NCBI GenBank assembly: GCA_907165065.1
Contig: OU015528.1
Location: 72,025,474-72,089,473, forward strand
From: Caprimulgus europaeus
Taxonomy: Eukaryota > Chordata > Aves > Caprimulgiformes > Caprimulgidae
Reading direction: 5' to 3'
DNA length: 64,000 nt
The translations under genes were made by a program, and so were the position numbers. Below are positions 38,363 to 49,921 of this stretch, in pieces; position 1 is the stretch's first letter; every line of letters begins with the position of its first letter. The notes beneath the pieces are model-generated. The model was not told the origin of the DNA, searched no databases, and was given only the letters and a program-made list of their open reading frames with translations.

Positions 38363-39319
38363 AGGTCTGAAAAGTTCCCTATGTTTAGAATTTTTTGTTT
38401 TCTTGTTTGTTTGTAAGTCCCCTTTTCTATACACTTTGACATATATTTCAACCTTTCATCCAACTGAACTGTAATCATTGGAAATATTGCTTATAGTTAT
38501 ACAGCTTTCTGAAAAGACATCTAATGTACTCCCGTTTTTATAAGAACATCAATCTACTACAAAATGAACACTGTTATAGTGTAAAAGAGAGAAAATGAAG
38601 TCTGCAAGGAGCATCAGAGGGAGAAAAAAAAATTGAAAGCAGATTTAACCTGTCTATTCCAAACTCTGTTTAAAGGTCATAAGTATTTAGCTTCTATGAT
38701 CTAATGGCGCAGGTGTAAAACAGAGATAGAAGGAAAAATTCATAAAGAAGAGGATTTTTTTTTACCTTAATAAAGAGTTTTTTTGTAGCTGCTTTCCAGT
38801 TGTAATTAATTATTTACCTTGTCCTTCACTGTGCAGGAAAAACAACCCCTTGCAATTTTCATTGTCTAAAGAAATTACTGAGATGACACAGTTACCTTGT
38901 GCCAGGGCTTCTCTTTCCCTAAGGAAGCCAGTATTGCCATACTTATTCCCCGACCTATAGCAGGGCACAGAAATTCTAACTGCAGACAGAGGTCATGACA
39001 GCTGCATTAGATAGAAAGTTCATGTAGAAGTTTTCACTGAAAGTATTTCTGCATGTTTACAGAGTTAAGGTATTGTGTACAATAAACAGACAGTTATGCC
39101 AAGTTTCTTGAGAAAACTTTCTAAATGCTTCAATTGCTTATGCATAGGCAGACAAATGTCTTAATGCTCAGAGAAAACTCCACAAGCAGTGAAAAAACAG
39201 TTTTAGTACTGCAGATAAAATGATTTTCACACTCTGCAAAAAGCCTAAACAACAATTACTACCATCTGAAAAAATCTAATGTAGGAGTTGCTTTCTTCCT
39301 AGACCTGTTCATGTTCATT
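38363..39319. other. Unique sequence between two opposed CR1 elements
   Basis: Ordinary AT-rich DNA with no recognised feature, flanked by CR1 3' ends in opposite orientation. Confidence 0.5.
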
Positions 39320-39835
39320 ATCACAGAATCACAGAATATTAGGGATTGGAAGGGACCTCGAAAGATCACCTAGTCCAATCCACCTGCTGGAGCAGGAACA
39401 CCTAGATGAGTTCACACAGGAAGGCATCCAGGCGGGTCTTGAATGTCTCCAGAGAAGGAGACTCCACAGCCTCCCTGGGCAGCCTGTTCCAGTGCTCTGT
39501 TACCCTCACCATAAAGAAGTTCCTTCTCAAATTTAAGCGGAACCTCCTGTGTTCCAGCTTGCACCTATTACCCCTTGTCCTATCATTGGTCATCACTGCG
39601 AAGAGCCTGGCCCCATCCTCCTGACACTCACCCTTCAAAAATTTAAAAACATTAATCAGGTCCCTCCTCAGCCTCCTCTTCTCCAAGCTAAAGAGACCCA
39701 GCTCCCTCAGCCTGTCCTCATATGGGAGATGCTCCACTCCCTTAATAATTTTGGTGGCTCTTCGCTGGACTCTCTCAAGCAGTTCCCTGTCCTTCTTGAA
39801 CTGTGGGGCCCAGAACTGGACACAATGTTCATACT
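39320..39835 (-). pseudogene. CR1 LINE 3' fragment with intact ORF2 C-terminus
   Basis: Minus-oriented CR1. The 3' terminus lies at 39321 (antisense TCACAGAATCACAGAATATT). The last about 110 codons of ORF2 are open and end at a natural stop at 39402, including [20 protein letters not shown] and the C-terminal [11 protein letters not shown]. The 5' side is truncated at about 39835. It is close in sequence to the CR1 at 37370-38362 but has no break in the C-terminal part. Confidence 0.92.
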
Positions 39836-40647
39836 GAAAAACAAAAAAAGGAGTTAATCATGATATATTGATGTAAAAGTAAATGCAAAAGAATGGATTT
39901 ACCAGTCTAGGTCTAGATTAACCTAAATTTTCCACTGATAAGAGATTGCATTTTTATTTTCCATAAAAGTTGGGTGCACCTTACCTATCTGGGTATCAGT
40001 TAAGCATCTGAAATAACATCACACTGGTGAAAACTGGATAAGTGGAGATACTTGGTTTTGTGGAGAATTGGAAAGCAAGAAATATTAAAAAGCACACTGA
40101 GGAGTAGAAGAACAAGCTTGGGGAGGGTTTACAAGTAGATCTTTTCCAGAACTAGTCATGAGGTTAATCTTTTTTAAAATGCTTTCTGATGTCCTTGGCA
40201 CAAAGTGGAGGAGTGTGGTTAATGAGATTCTTTGACTGAAAAGAATTGGAATTATCATCTGTATGGAAAAGAATGGGAAATTCTCTTCCATACAGGAAAA
40301 ATTGAGGATGGTAACAGTAGAAATTAAGTGCAATTCAATAGCTTGTGAACTTAAAGCTAAACAACAGGAATTGATGCTACAATCCAGAGGATGAGTCTGA
40401 AATAGCGGAGGAAAAAAGAACAAAACATGGGTAAATATATCTGTTACAGCATGACTAGAAACCACTGATGCAAGAAAGTTCTGAAAAATAGCAAAGACAG
40501 TCCAAAAATGTTTCAGGATTTATATTTTCAGGAAGGAAAGATAATTTTTAATGTTAGTATAAAAGACCTTAAGGTCTTACTGTCATCTGTGATATTGCTT
40601 ATATCAAGTATGACCATACTGGTTTAAGAGAAATTTGCCTTTGAAGC
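39836..40647. other. Intergenic, nothing recognised
   Basis: AT-rich; the open frame 40085-40465 on the minus strand shows no domain or exon borders. Confidence 0.5.
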
Positions 40648-41090
40648 ACATCCACCTGCTCCAGCGTGGGGTCCTTGATGGGCCACAGGTGGTCATCTGC
40701 TCCACCATGGACCTCCACAGACTGCAGCAGGACAGCCTGCCTCACCATGGTCTTCAACACAGGCTGCAGGAGAATCTCTGCTCTGGTGCCTGAAGCACCT
40801 CCTCCCCCTCCTTCTTCACTGACCTTGTTGTCTGTAGAGTTGTTTCCTCACATCTTCTCACTCTTCTTTTCAGCTGCTGTTGCACAACAGTTTTTCCTCC
40901 TTCTTAAATATGTTATCACAGAGGTGCTACCACCGTTGCTGATTGGCTCAGCTTTAGCCAGCAGCAGGTCTGTCTTGGAGCCAGCTGGCACTGGCTCTAT
41001 CATACATGGGAGAAGCTTCTAGTATCTTCTCAAGGAAGCCAGGCCTGCGGCATCCCTGCTACCAAAACCTTGCCACGTAAACTCAATACA
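40648..41090 (-). mobile_element. LTR 5' fragment, same family as 24292-25275
   Basis: Minus-oriented. The LTR start is at 41090 (minus strand TGTATTGAGTTTACGTGGC), followed by the G/C-poor region and then the GGACC/CTGGAGCAG repeat block, which is cut off at about 40648. The 3' half of the LTR is missing. The plus-strand open frame inside it is not a gene. Confidence 0.75.
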
Positions 41091-42083
41091 GACATATTAA
41101 TATTTGCATATTCAAATACTGGGATGTAATTCTTATTAAACATACACATGCACATATTTTTGACACTGACATACAGCAATTAATGATAGATACTTTGCAA
41201 TGGAAATATGCATAGCATGAATTTCTACTTGAACAGAAACTGTTTATGTCATGGCATTCAAAACAGATATGCTGTACAATTAATGGCATGAAGACCGATC
41301 AGTCAGCTTCAGAGAAGGTCTCCATTGAAGCTGATCAGATACGTAATGAGGAGGACATCAAATAGCAAGATTTGCAGCACCTTCCAATTTTCACAGGAAT
41401 AACTACAATCTAGGAGGTGTATTTCATCATCTGCGACAAACAGAATATTTTCCATTAATAATTAAACTGACATTTAAGTGTTCAGAATTAGCTTTCAAGT
41501 TAATCTTCCCTGAGATATACCCATGTATCTCTGTTGTAATTATAGCACATTTGCTTCATTTAATTGATGCTTTTCATCTAAAAGGTTATGTTTTAAAACA
41601 CATTCCCCTAAAATATGTACCAGGAAAGAATTATTGGCAAGACAGCAAAATTGTTCTGAGGACCATAAATTAACATGCCTTTAAAGATACTGGGTACTGA
41701 TATTTGTTTTAAGATAAAGTAACTAAAAGTTACCTCTGGTGATATGCCTAAGCCCTCTAACAAGTGATCTGTTTTTAAAAGCTATGTATATGCTGGTGCT
41801 ACAGATGACTACTAAGGAAAACCAGCACTTCAAAGGAAAAAAAAAAATCTGCCATATATTTACTTTACTCAAATAGAAGTGGAGCTCACTCTAATAAAAA
41901 CCAACTGTAAAAACCTTTCACTGTTTGTTCAGTCTTGCCTAGTTTAGACACTGAGGCATAGGAGAGTGATTTTCATCATGCTTTTTATAAGTCTTGTTCA
42001 AATTCAGTGGGATGTAACTCCCAAACTAAGACTGAGTTAAAAATTAAATTTTGAAAATATTGTATCAGCTGAAAATAGTATTT
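41091..42083. other. Intergenic with a small inverted repeat
   Basis: AT-rich. TCAGCTTCA and TGAAGCTGA form an imperfectly flanked hairpin around 41306-41335. Nothing else recognised. Confidence 0.5.
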
Positions 42084-42680
42084 CACAGAATCACAATTTA
42101 GTAAGATTAGAAGGGACCTCTGCCTCATCCAGTCCAACCCCCCTGCCCACACAGAGTCAGCTAGAGCTGATTGCCTGGGACTATGTCAGCTTTTTAATAT
42201 CTCCAAGGTGGGAGACTCCACAACCTTCCAAGACAACCTGTTCCAGAGCTTGATCACTCTCATAGTAAAAAAGATGGAGCAGCCTGTGTTTCAGTTTGTG
42301 CCTATTGTCTGTCCTGTTACTTGGCACCAGTGAAAAGAGTCTGGACTCTCTCCAATATGTCCATATCCTGGAGCTGGACACTACTCCAACTATGGCCTCA
42401 CTGGCAGTGAATAAAGTGGAAGATCACCTTCCTCAACTTGCTGGCAACACTCCTAATACAGCCTGGGATACCATTTGCCTTCTTTACTGCAAGGGCACAT
42501 TGCTGGCTCATGATCAACTAGGTGTCCACCAGGACCCCCAGATCCATTTTCTGCAGAGCTGCTTTCCAGCTGGTCAGACCCAGCACACACTAATGCCCAG
42601 GGTGGTTGTTCCTCCTCAGGTGTAGGACTTTGCACTTCCTTTTGTTGAACTGCATGATTCTACTAATGTGCCTCAGTTGC
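42084..42680 (-). repeat. CR1 LINE 3' fragment
   Basis: About 600 bp of antisense CR1. It runs from TTTCACAGAATCACAATTTAG and GTCCAACCCCCCTGCCC through GAGACTCCACAACC, CCTGGAGCTGGACACTACTCC and a final GAACTGCATGATTC-like stretch. Frames are broken; moderately old. Confidence 0.85.
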
Positions 42681-45600
42681 ATGTTGCATAGATTATATAT
42701 GAGATCAATTAAGGTTAAAGGTATGGCTATGTCTCTCTGATTAGAGTAAGAGAGAGAATAAATTTTTTCAGTGATACAATAAAGAATAGGATATTTACAT
42801 TATCAGCTTAGAAATTATCAGAGTACCAAGATCAAATATTATATTAATAAACAGGGAAAGATTGTAGAGATTAGAAAGCCCTTTCACATGCAGAGGAAGA
42901 GGTAGATGAATCTTACTGCCCACTATGCTAAACTGAATTTGTAAAACTTCAAATCAGCAATAAGAATTTTTTTTCCCCCTTCCTTGGGCATTTTTAGCAC
43001 TTTACAATCAAGATGAACACTCACTGGATCAGATATCAAGCTGTGAATTAAAAAAACCCTGACATCCTGCCTTGTCTTCCTCAACTGTGTTACCCTCTAT
43101 ATGATATAAAATACTACACATTTTCCTATATACAAAGATTTAGCAGTGCTCATGAGTAGCCTCTCCTGCTGCTCATCAGCCTAGCAAATCTATATATTTT
43201 TCAGTTTTAAACAAACCAGATATTTCCATCTTCTTCTCTGGATAGTTTCAGCAATAAGGGGATACTGAAGTATGAAATGTCTTAGTAGGTGTTAAATAAA
43301 GATTTTATGCAAAGCATAAGGCTCGAAGAAAGTAAAAAAGAAAAAAAAAAAGAAAAAAATGGATCCTTTTTACAGAGTATTGAACATTATTATAATCAAA
43401 TCAAACATACTTTTTTTACCAAAAAAAGTATATTTAGAACAATTTAACTAAATTATAGGAATGTGCTAAGTAAAAGGTTGATTGTCCTTCTGAAAACGGG
43501 TCATCTAGCTAAATGGAAAACTGAATGTACTGGCAGAAATATTTTGACAGATAAGTTTTAGAAACCGAATTGAATAAAATGAATGAACTTTCTATATTTA
43601 ACTGTACTGTCAAATCCAGACACTCAAAAAAATCACAAGCCAGACACAAATCATGAGGCTGTTTAAAAATAAAAATGAAGAACTCATAAATTTTAAGACA
43701 TAATATAGATTAGATTTTTTTTTTTTTTCACTTCTGATTTGAACATGTAAGAATGATGATCTTGGGATTTTCTCCACAACCTGAAGGGCAAAGAACTAGA
43801 TGAAATCTTGAGAACTGATAGCATTATGAATCTATTCACAAGGAATGTTTTTTTAAAAAAATCTTAGTTCCCATGAACAAGCTTAGAATTTGATCCAACA
43901 AATTTCTTCCAAGAGACAGAGCTTTAAAAGAAACATTGAAAAACATGAAACACAGGATCAAATAATAACAGAGGGCATGAAAATACTATTTTTTTTTTAA
44001 AAGGACCTTTTTTTGTACACCACAGTGGTATTATAATATCTAAAGGTTCTACTGAAATCTTGTAAATAATTTACAGATTTTTTTTAATTAACATTATGTA
44101 AAAACACATTTTTTGAAAAAAGAAAAAGAAAATATTTTTAGTCAAAACAGGTGTTACAAGCGTGATCTGCCAGACAGATTATATGCAGTTTTATTGCCCA
44201 CAAGTGGAATTGGGACAAAAAGTTCAAGGCTTCTTCCTGGAAAACTTCAGTATTGAGAAAAAGAAATTAGAAACTTGTGATTAACAAAAAAAGCAGGCTT
44301 TTTTCCTATGGTCTTGACATCCTATCTTACAATTTTTTTCCTGAATAAACTAGCTTATTAAAGGTTCTGAACTGCTTTTCCACCATGCCCTACTCCTTTC
44401 TGGAAAGAAAACTCAATGTGCAACATGTCTAGAGTCAAATATGATTTTTTTTTCTTCTTTATGAAGATGAAAGCCCTATAGTCAGATGAACATTTTTCTG
44501 TCTTTTCTCTATGAGGATTTTAATTTATCTCATTTAACTAGATGAGACTGCAATGGCAATAATTTGTGTATTGAATAATGCAATTCTTTGGAAAAAAGAT
44601 AACAGCTGACTTTTTTTTTTTAAAAAAAAAAAGCTAAATTCTAGTCTGTGGAAGTCAAATGGCCTTTTCTTGCTAATTTTTTTGCTACATCATTGTTCTG
44701 AAGAACCTCTATGTATACAAGTCCCAGAGAAACTCTTTTACATGCAGATCATTGGTTTGGATTTGACAAGTGAAGGAACTAACTATAAACTCAGAAGGTA
44801 TTTTTCAACTATCCCAGAGAAGAGTCTATAGAGCTTGCAATTCTATACTGAAGTTGTAACCAGTAATTTATTACTCTGAAAAGCAAATGTGCTCTTTCCT
44901 CAAGTCATAGGTTGTCTTTTCATTATCTGTTCCTGTCCAGAGCCACTCATAAATACAGGAGTAGGCTTCACACACTGAAAATCAGGCACTAGGCTGACTT
45001 ACTGTAGATGAATGGGATGTACACAACATCTGATATTTTAGAACTACTTGAATTAGGCATTGAGATTATTTATTTGCATTCATCCTCTGTAGACGTTGAG
45101 TTTTTGTTGTTTTTTTTTTTCTTCTGGAGAAGTAAGAACACCATAAAAGTGTGTTATTTACCTGAATTCAGTCAAATTTAAAATGAAAACGCCACATTTT
45201 ATTTTAGCCAATTGTGTCAACTTCTTGATTACAAAACTGGGCAGGACATTACAGAAGAAAAGTATAAAAGAAGAAAACACATCTTGTCTTTTAATCTTAA
45301 AATCCAACATCTTGGTTTAGATGCCATTTAGATTTCTTGAAGTTTAATATAATCTGTATAAGCCAATAATTATCTAGGTTCACTTTATCCCTAGGCACTG
45401 CCTTTCAGAAACAAACTTGGATCCTCCCAAGCATCCTCCCACCTCCCTTGATGAGACTGCCCATGAGAAGGCTATGCTGCCTCTCTTCGTTCCAAATCAG
45501 TCGTATTCCTTTTCTCCCTCTGTTTTACACTTAATTTTTAGTGGTATTGCCGTGGAACACAAATGCAGACACTTCTTCTAGTGTCTTCCTTGCACCTCTC

Positions 45601-48600
45601 AATTTGCAAAATTATTTTTTTCTTTACTCAGCATATCCTTCTAGATTAAATGGTTTTCCTGATAGTCCTGAACTTTTCAAGGCAGCTGCTACATTTTAAG
45701 TGCATATTATTAAAAAGCTGACACTCTATCTTCCATTTTATCAAACTTGCAACCTCTGTCGAGCTCACCATAAGGACAACACTGAATATATTAATGAGAG
45801 TAGAGTTTGTTAGTCTTCTGAGCTACCAGCAAAACCAGGACGTTCAGACACAAACCTGCTAAATTTTAGGAACATGAACCTCCATAAAGTTGCTCCTACT
45901 TAAACTTTTAGTTTTAACATTCTAACTTTTCAAGACGCAGGGATAGGGAAAAGTCAGAAGACATGGGTAGTTGAGAATGGCATCAAAACCCAACTGTAGC
46001 TCCTTTAGGTATCAATTTTCCATTACTCGATAGCTGTGAGGGATTTTATTTAGGAGAGGTTAACAGACGCTTGAAAATAAACAAACAAAAAAACCAAACA
46101 ACAAAAGAAATAGAAACTAATCCAGCTACAAAACCAAGCTGATGTGAAGAGTCTAAAAAAGAAGGAGGAATAAGATGGAAGTAAACCACGTGTGACAAGG
46201 ACAACTCAATCAGAGCTGCAGGATATTTTCAGAATGGTGAAATGGATTTACTGGTGAAGTTTGGAATATAACTATAATGCTATTTATTTTTTTTTCTGGA
46301 AGTAACATACAAAGATGACATGAAGTAGTGCAGAAACTACCATCCACCACCTGCTTTCTATGATTCCATGAACTGTAGAAGTGGGCTTTCCCTATCTATT
46401 TTCCTTATTATGCTTTATGTGACTTCATATGTCATTTTTTAAAAACTTTGGTTTAGATATTTATAATACGAAAAAGACACTGTATTGCAAAACTTGAGTT
46501 AATTAATTTGTGCTAAATCGGGCTGTGTACTTATTAATTTTAGTGTGCTTCCATAATATTAGAAAATTAATTAGCAATCTGTTCCTTGAAAATATTGAGT
46601 TAGTGATGCCAGGAAGTATCAACCTTTAGGAAAATTAAAGCATATTTATAAGTATGTAGTGACAGTTCAAAACATATAACAATGAAGCCTTTCAAAGGCT
46701 TTAAAGCACTACTAAATTTAGAATTTTCATAGTCTTCCAGACTACAGAAATATAATTATTCCTGGTTTTAAAACAAATCAAAACAAAGACATTAATTGAC
46801 TTAGCAAAGTCATGAAGAAGTCTCAGGCTGACATGAAGAAACTTAGGTCTCTTTTTGTCCAACTCCTTTGTCTTGATTCTTCACTGTCTTAAGAGTATGT
46901 AATTCCACACTCACATCTCTTATCTACCAGAATAAATTAAATGGTTCTCAATAAGTAACAAAAAAATTATCTAAGAATTTTCTAAATTACGCATCAGTAG
47001 AATATAAGAGCTCCCAGAAAAAGAGACTTGCATAACTTAAAAGCCAAATGAACTATACAGTCTTCATCTCCCTACCATGCTCAGAAGTAGCTGTGTCTTG
47101 ATTTCAAATTTTATTTTATTTTCAGTAATTTCAATTTGTGTGACAAAACAGACATTAGATGCATAGAAGCACAAAGAAAAAATGCAGGTATTGCTACTGG
47201 TATTAAACTCACTGGCCCTGACAACTATGGGCAATTGCCATAGCTGTTCCCATTAAAAACAGCTTTAATGATGGTGAATAATTATGCCTGATACTGTATA
47301 TTCAATGCTTCAGCTGATGGCTTAATGTGCAAAACCATGTTCTTAAAAGTTTACTCAACTTCAGAACTATTGGAACCAGTCCAGTTGTATGGGCAATTAA
47401 GGATTCTTTGGCAACTAATTCCGGAATCAGGAAAACTAATAAATTAATAAAAGGCTGGATGCAAAGCAAATATTCTTTTATATAAGTTATGACCAGTTCT
47501 AATTAGGATTAAGATCTCTTCTGAAACTTGCTGTGTTTTAGATTTAGATATCACAGCTTTCAAGAATGCTAAGGTATTTTAGGCTGTTTTTGCATTCATA
47601 ATTTGTAACATATTCAACCTTCATGCACTTACTCATCATATCTTGAAAAGTATACACTGATATTTTGTATAAAACGCTTAAAATTATTTTATATTGAAGA
47701 AATAGCCTCTTACTTGCACCAGATACTCCTGCTTTTCTGTAATTAGGTAAATATTCACAGGAAGATGTATTTATTCACAGTAGCAAATCCTTAATTCACT
47801 AGTTTTTGTAAATAAGCCAAGATATTGGAACTACAGAATCTTCAGCTTATTGTGGAGTGACAAAGGCCTGATTAGGTGGGTTTTTTACTGACAGTAGCAT
47901 GTATAGAGTTCAATTTATTTTTTTTTTTCCCAACTCATGTTTAATCAGAAATATTTACTTGCTGATAGCTTTCCCCTGGAGGAGATGAACTGTGGGAACT
48001 CAATTATTCAAAGGTCTTCAGATCCCTAAGGACTAGAATCTAAATGCAGATGTCAAGATTTGTTGACCTAAATCTTCCAATTCTGGACAAGAAGAGGTCA
48101 GGAAGTCTTTCTAAAAACAGGCCATTTTCTACATGGGAATTGAAAGTTTTACATGACCACACATACACAGAAGATTTTAACACACGTACACACAAAACCC
48201 CTTTATTTTAAGGGAGAACAAATCTTTTACTGTACGAAGAAAAGAATCACAGCTCCATGTTAGTAGAACTAATTAATTAATCCAGATACTATAGGGAATG
48301 TTTCCCAAACTTTTCATACCTGAGGCACATGGTTTTCTATGTTAAATTTGATGGCATGTGACAGATCTCCCTGAGAGGTCCTGACTCTAATACAGCTATG
48401 AGCAGCTGCTGGACCTGTCATGCATGATATTTTGCTCCCTGGAGTCCCTCACTCTTGCCAGGCTATTTAGACTGGTTGCAGGGCAGAATGCTCTGGCCAT
48501 CACACTACACCTGTTGGGAATTTTTACCATAAGGCATCAGAAAAAGAAGTAGGAAAACAAACTTAAAAACACTTTAACTTCTTATTTTGTTCACAAATTC

Positions 48601-49654
48601 GGAGAGAAATCCTGATCACACTGAAAAGAACAAGAGCATATCCCTTGATCTCCATTCTTTACCAACTTTGTTACTGCTGTTGCACAAGTTGAAGCCCAGA
48701 GATGACAAGGAAGCATAGCATCCAAGTGAAAGAGAAAAAAGAAACCACAATGTGTGAATACACTGTGTGAAGCCCAAGAAGTATTGCTGCATACCTTCTC
48801 TTTCTCTGTTGGAATGAGCCCTTGGAATCTGATTTCTCTACCTGATACTGTTTTGGTGCTTTCCATGTCAGAAATTGGAACAAGTCATCCTTCCTCCCAG
48901 CCAGCTCCCTAAATATTAAGGAAATTATTTGGTCTCTTTCTTAATAACCTTTTCTAACTCTATGAATACTTAATTCTTACCTGAACACTGATATGGTTTC
49001 AAAAAGGAAATAGACCAAACCTACCTCAGTGCTGGTTATCACCTGTGGTTGAAGGAATCTTTCAAAAGAAATGTGGATTTGTATTCCTCTGAACAGAATT
49101 AAGAACCAGATCCTATCATCTACTTCGTGATCAACTACTCTACCAAACTACTCTACTCTATTTTGAGTCATCCTCAAAGGAGATTATCAAACCTTCCAAT
49201 TCCAAAGGACCCTGTGAAAAACTGATTCAGATGAAGCCATTTCGGGTCAAGCTGCCTGGAAAATAGATGTCTAGCTCTGGATCCTGATTAGACTGAGACA
49301 TGAACCATAGCTCTGGATCCTGATTAGACTGAGACATGGACCATTCATAGAGCTGATCAACACTGTCAAGACTGAAGAACAGTTTATATATAGAGAAAGA
49401 ATTGTAGGCACCAGGGAACATGAAAATGTTAGGTGTCTGTAAGAACTGGGGCTACTCTGGGACATGGTAACAACTGAGGAAGGAGCTTGGAGGTTGTCAA
49501 GTTGATCTTTGACACCTAAACTACACAAATCCTACTTCAAGTATTTTGATCTTATTTGGCATCTTTTAGTTAAAAGTATTTAAAACCAAATATTTTTTTA
49601 TGTTTATATTAGTTAAGTTTATTCCATGGGGTTTTAAATACCACATAACAAATA
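42681..49654. other. Intergenic, about 7 kb, one short tandem duplication
   Basis: Very AT-rich, with no gene recognised and many short A/T runs. It contains a 36-bp tandem duplication at 49272-49343. A stretch near 47215-47345 resembles non-coding regulatory DNA but has no defining signal. A weak hAT-like start (TTTCCCAAACTTTTCATACC) lies near 48300. Confidence 0.5.
49272..49343. repeat. 36-bp tandem duplication
   Basis: Two adjacent copies of a 36-bp unit starting TAGCTCTGGATCCTGATTAG differ at one base. This indicates a recent local duplication. Confidence 0.9.
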
Positions 49655-49921
49655 GACAGTGTATATGACAGTGCGCACAAATGGAAACACAGGAATTTCC
49701 ATTTGAACACCAGGAAAACCTTTTCTACTGCGAGAGTGACTGAGCACTGGCACGAATTGCCCAGAGTGATTCTGGAGACTCCTACCTTGGAGATATTCAA
49801 AAGGTGTCTGGACATGATCCTGGGCAACTGGCTCCAAATTGGCCCTGCTTAAGCCATGGGGTTGGACCAGGTGACCTCCAGAGGTTCTTTCCAACCTCAA
49901 CCATTCTGTGATTCTGTGACT
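49655..49921 (+). repeat. CR1 LINE 3' fragment
   Basis: Sense CR1 3' region: GAAACACAGGAATTTCCATT, ACTGAGCACTGGCACGAATTG, CTTGGAGATATTCAAAAGG, GGTTGGACCAGGTGACC, ending CATTCTGTGATTCTGTGA at 49919. 5'-truncated; relatively well preserved at its 3' end. Confidence 0.9.

Noticed and set aside
48290..48345. Possible hAT DNA-transposon end (TTTCCCAAACTTTTCATACC)
   Set aside because: Only a short resemblance to hAT-type termini. No opposite terminal repeat or target duplication could be found.
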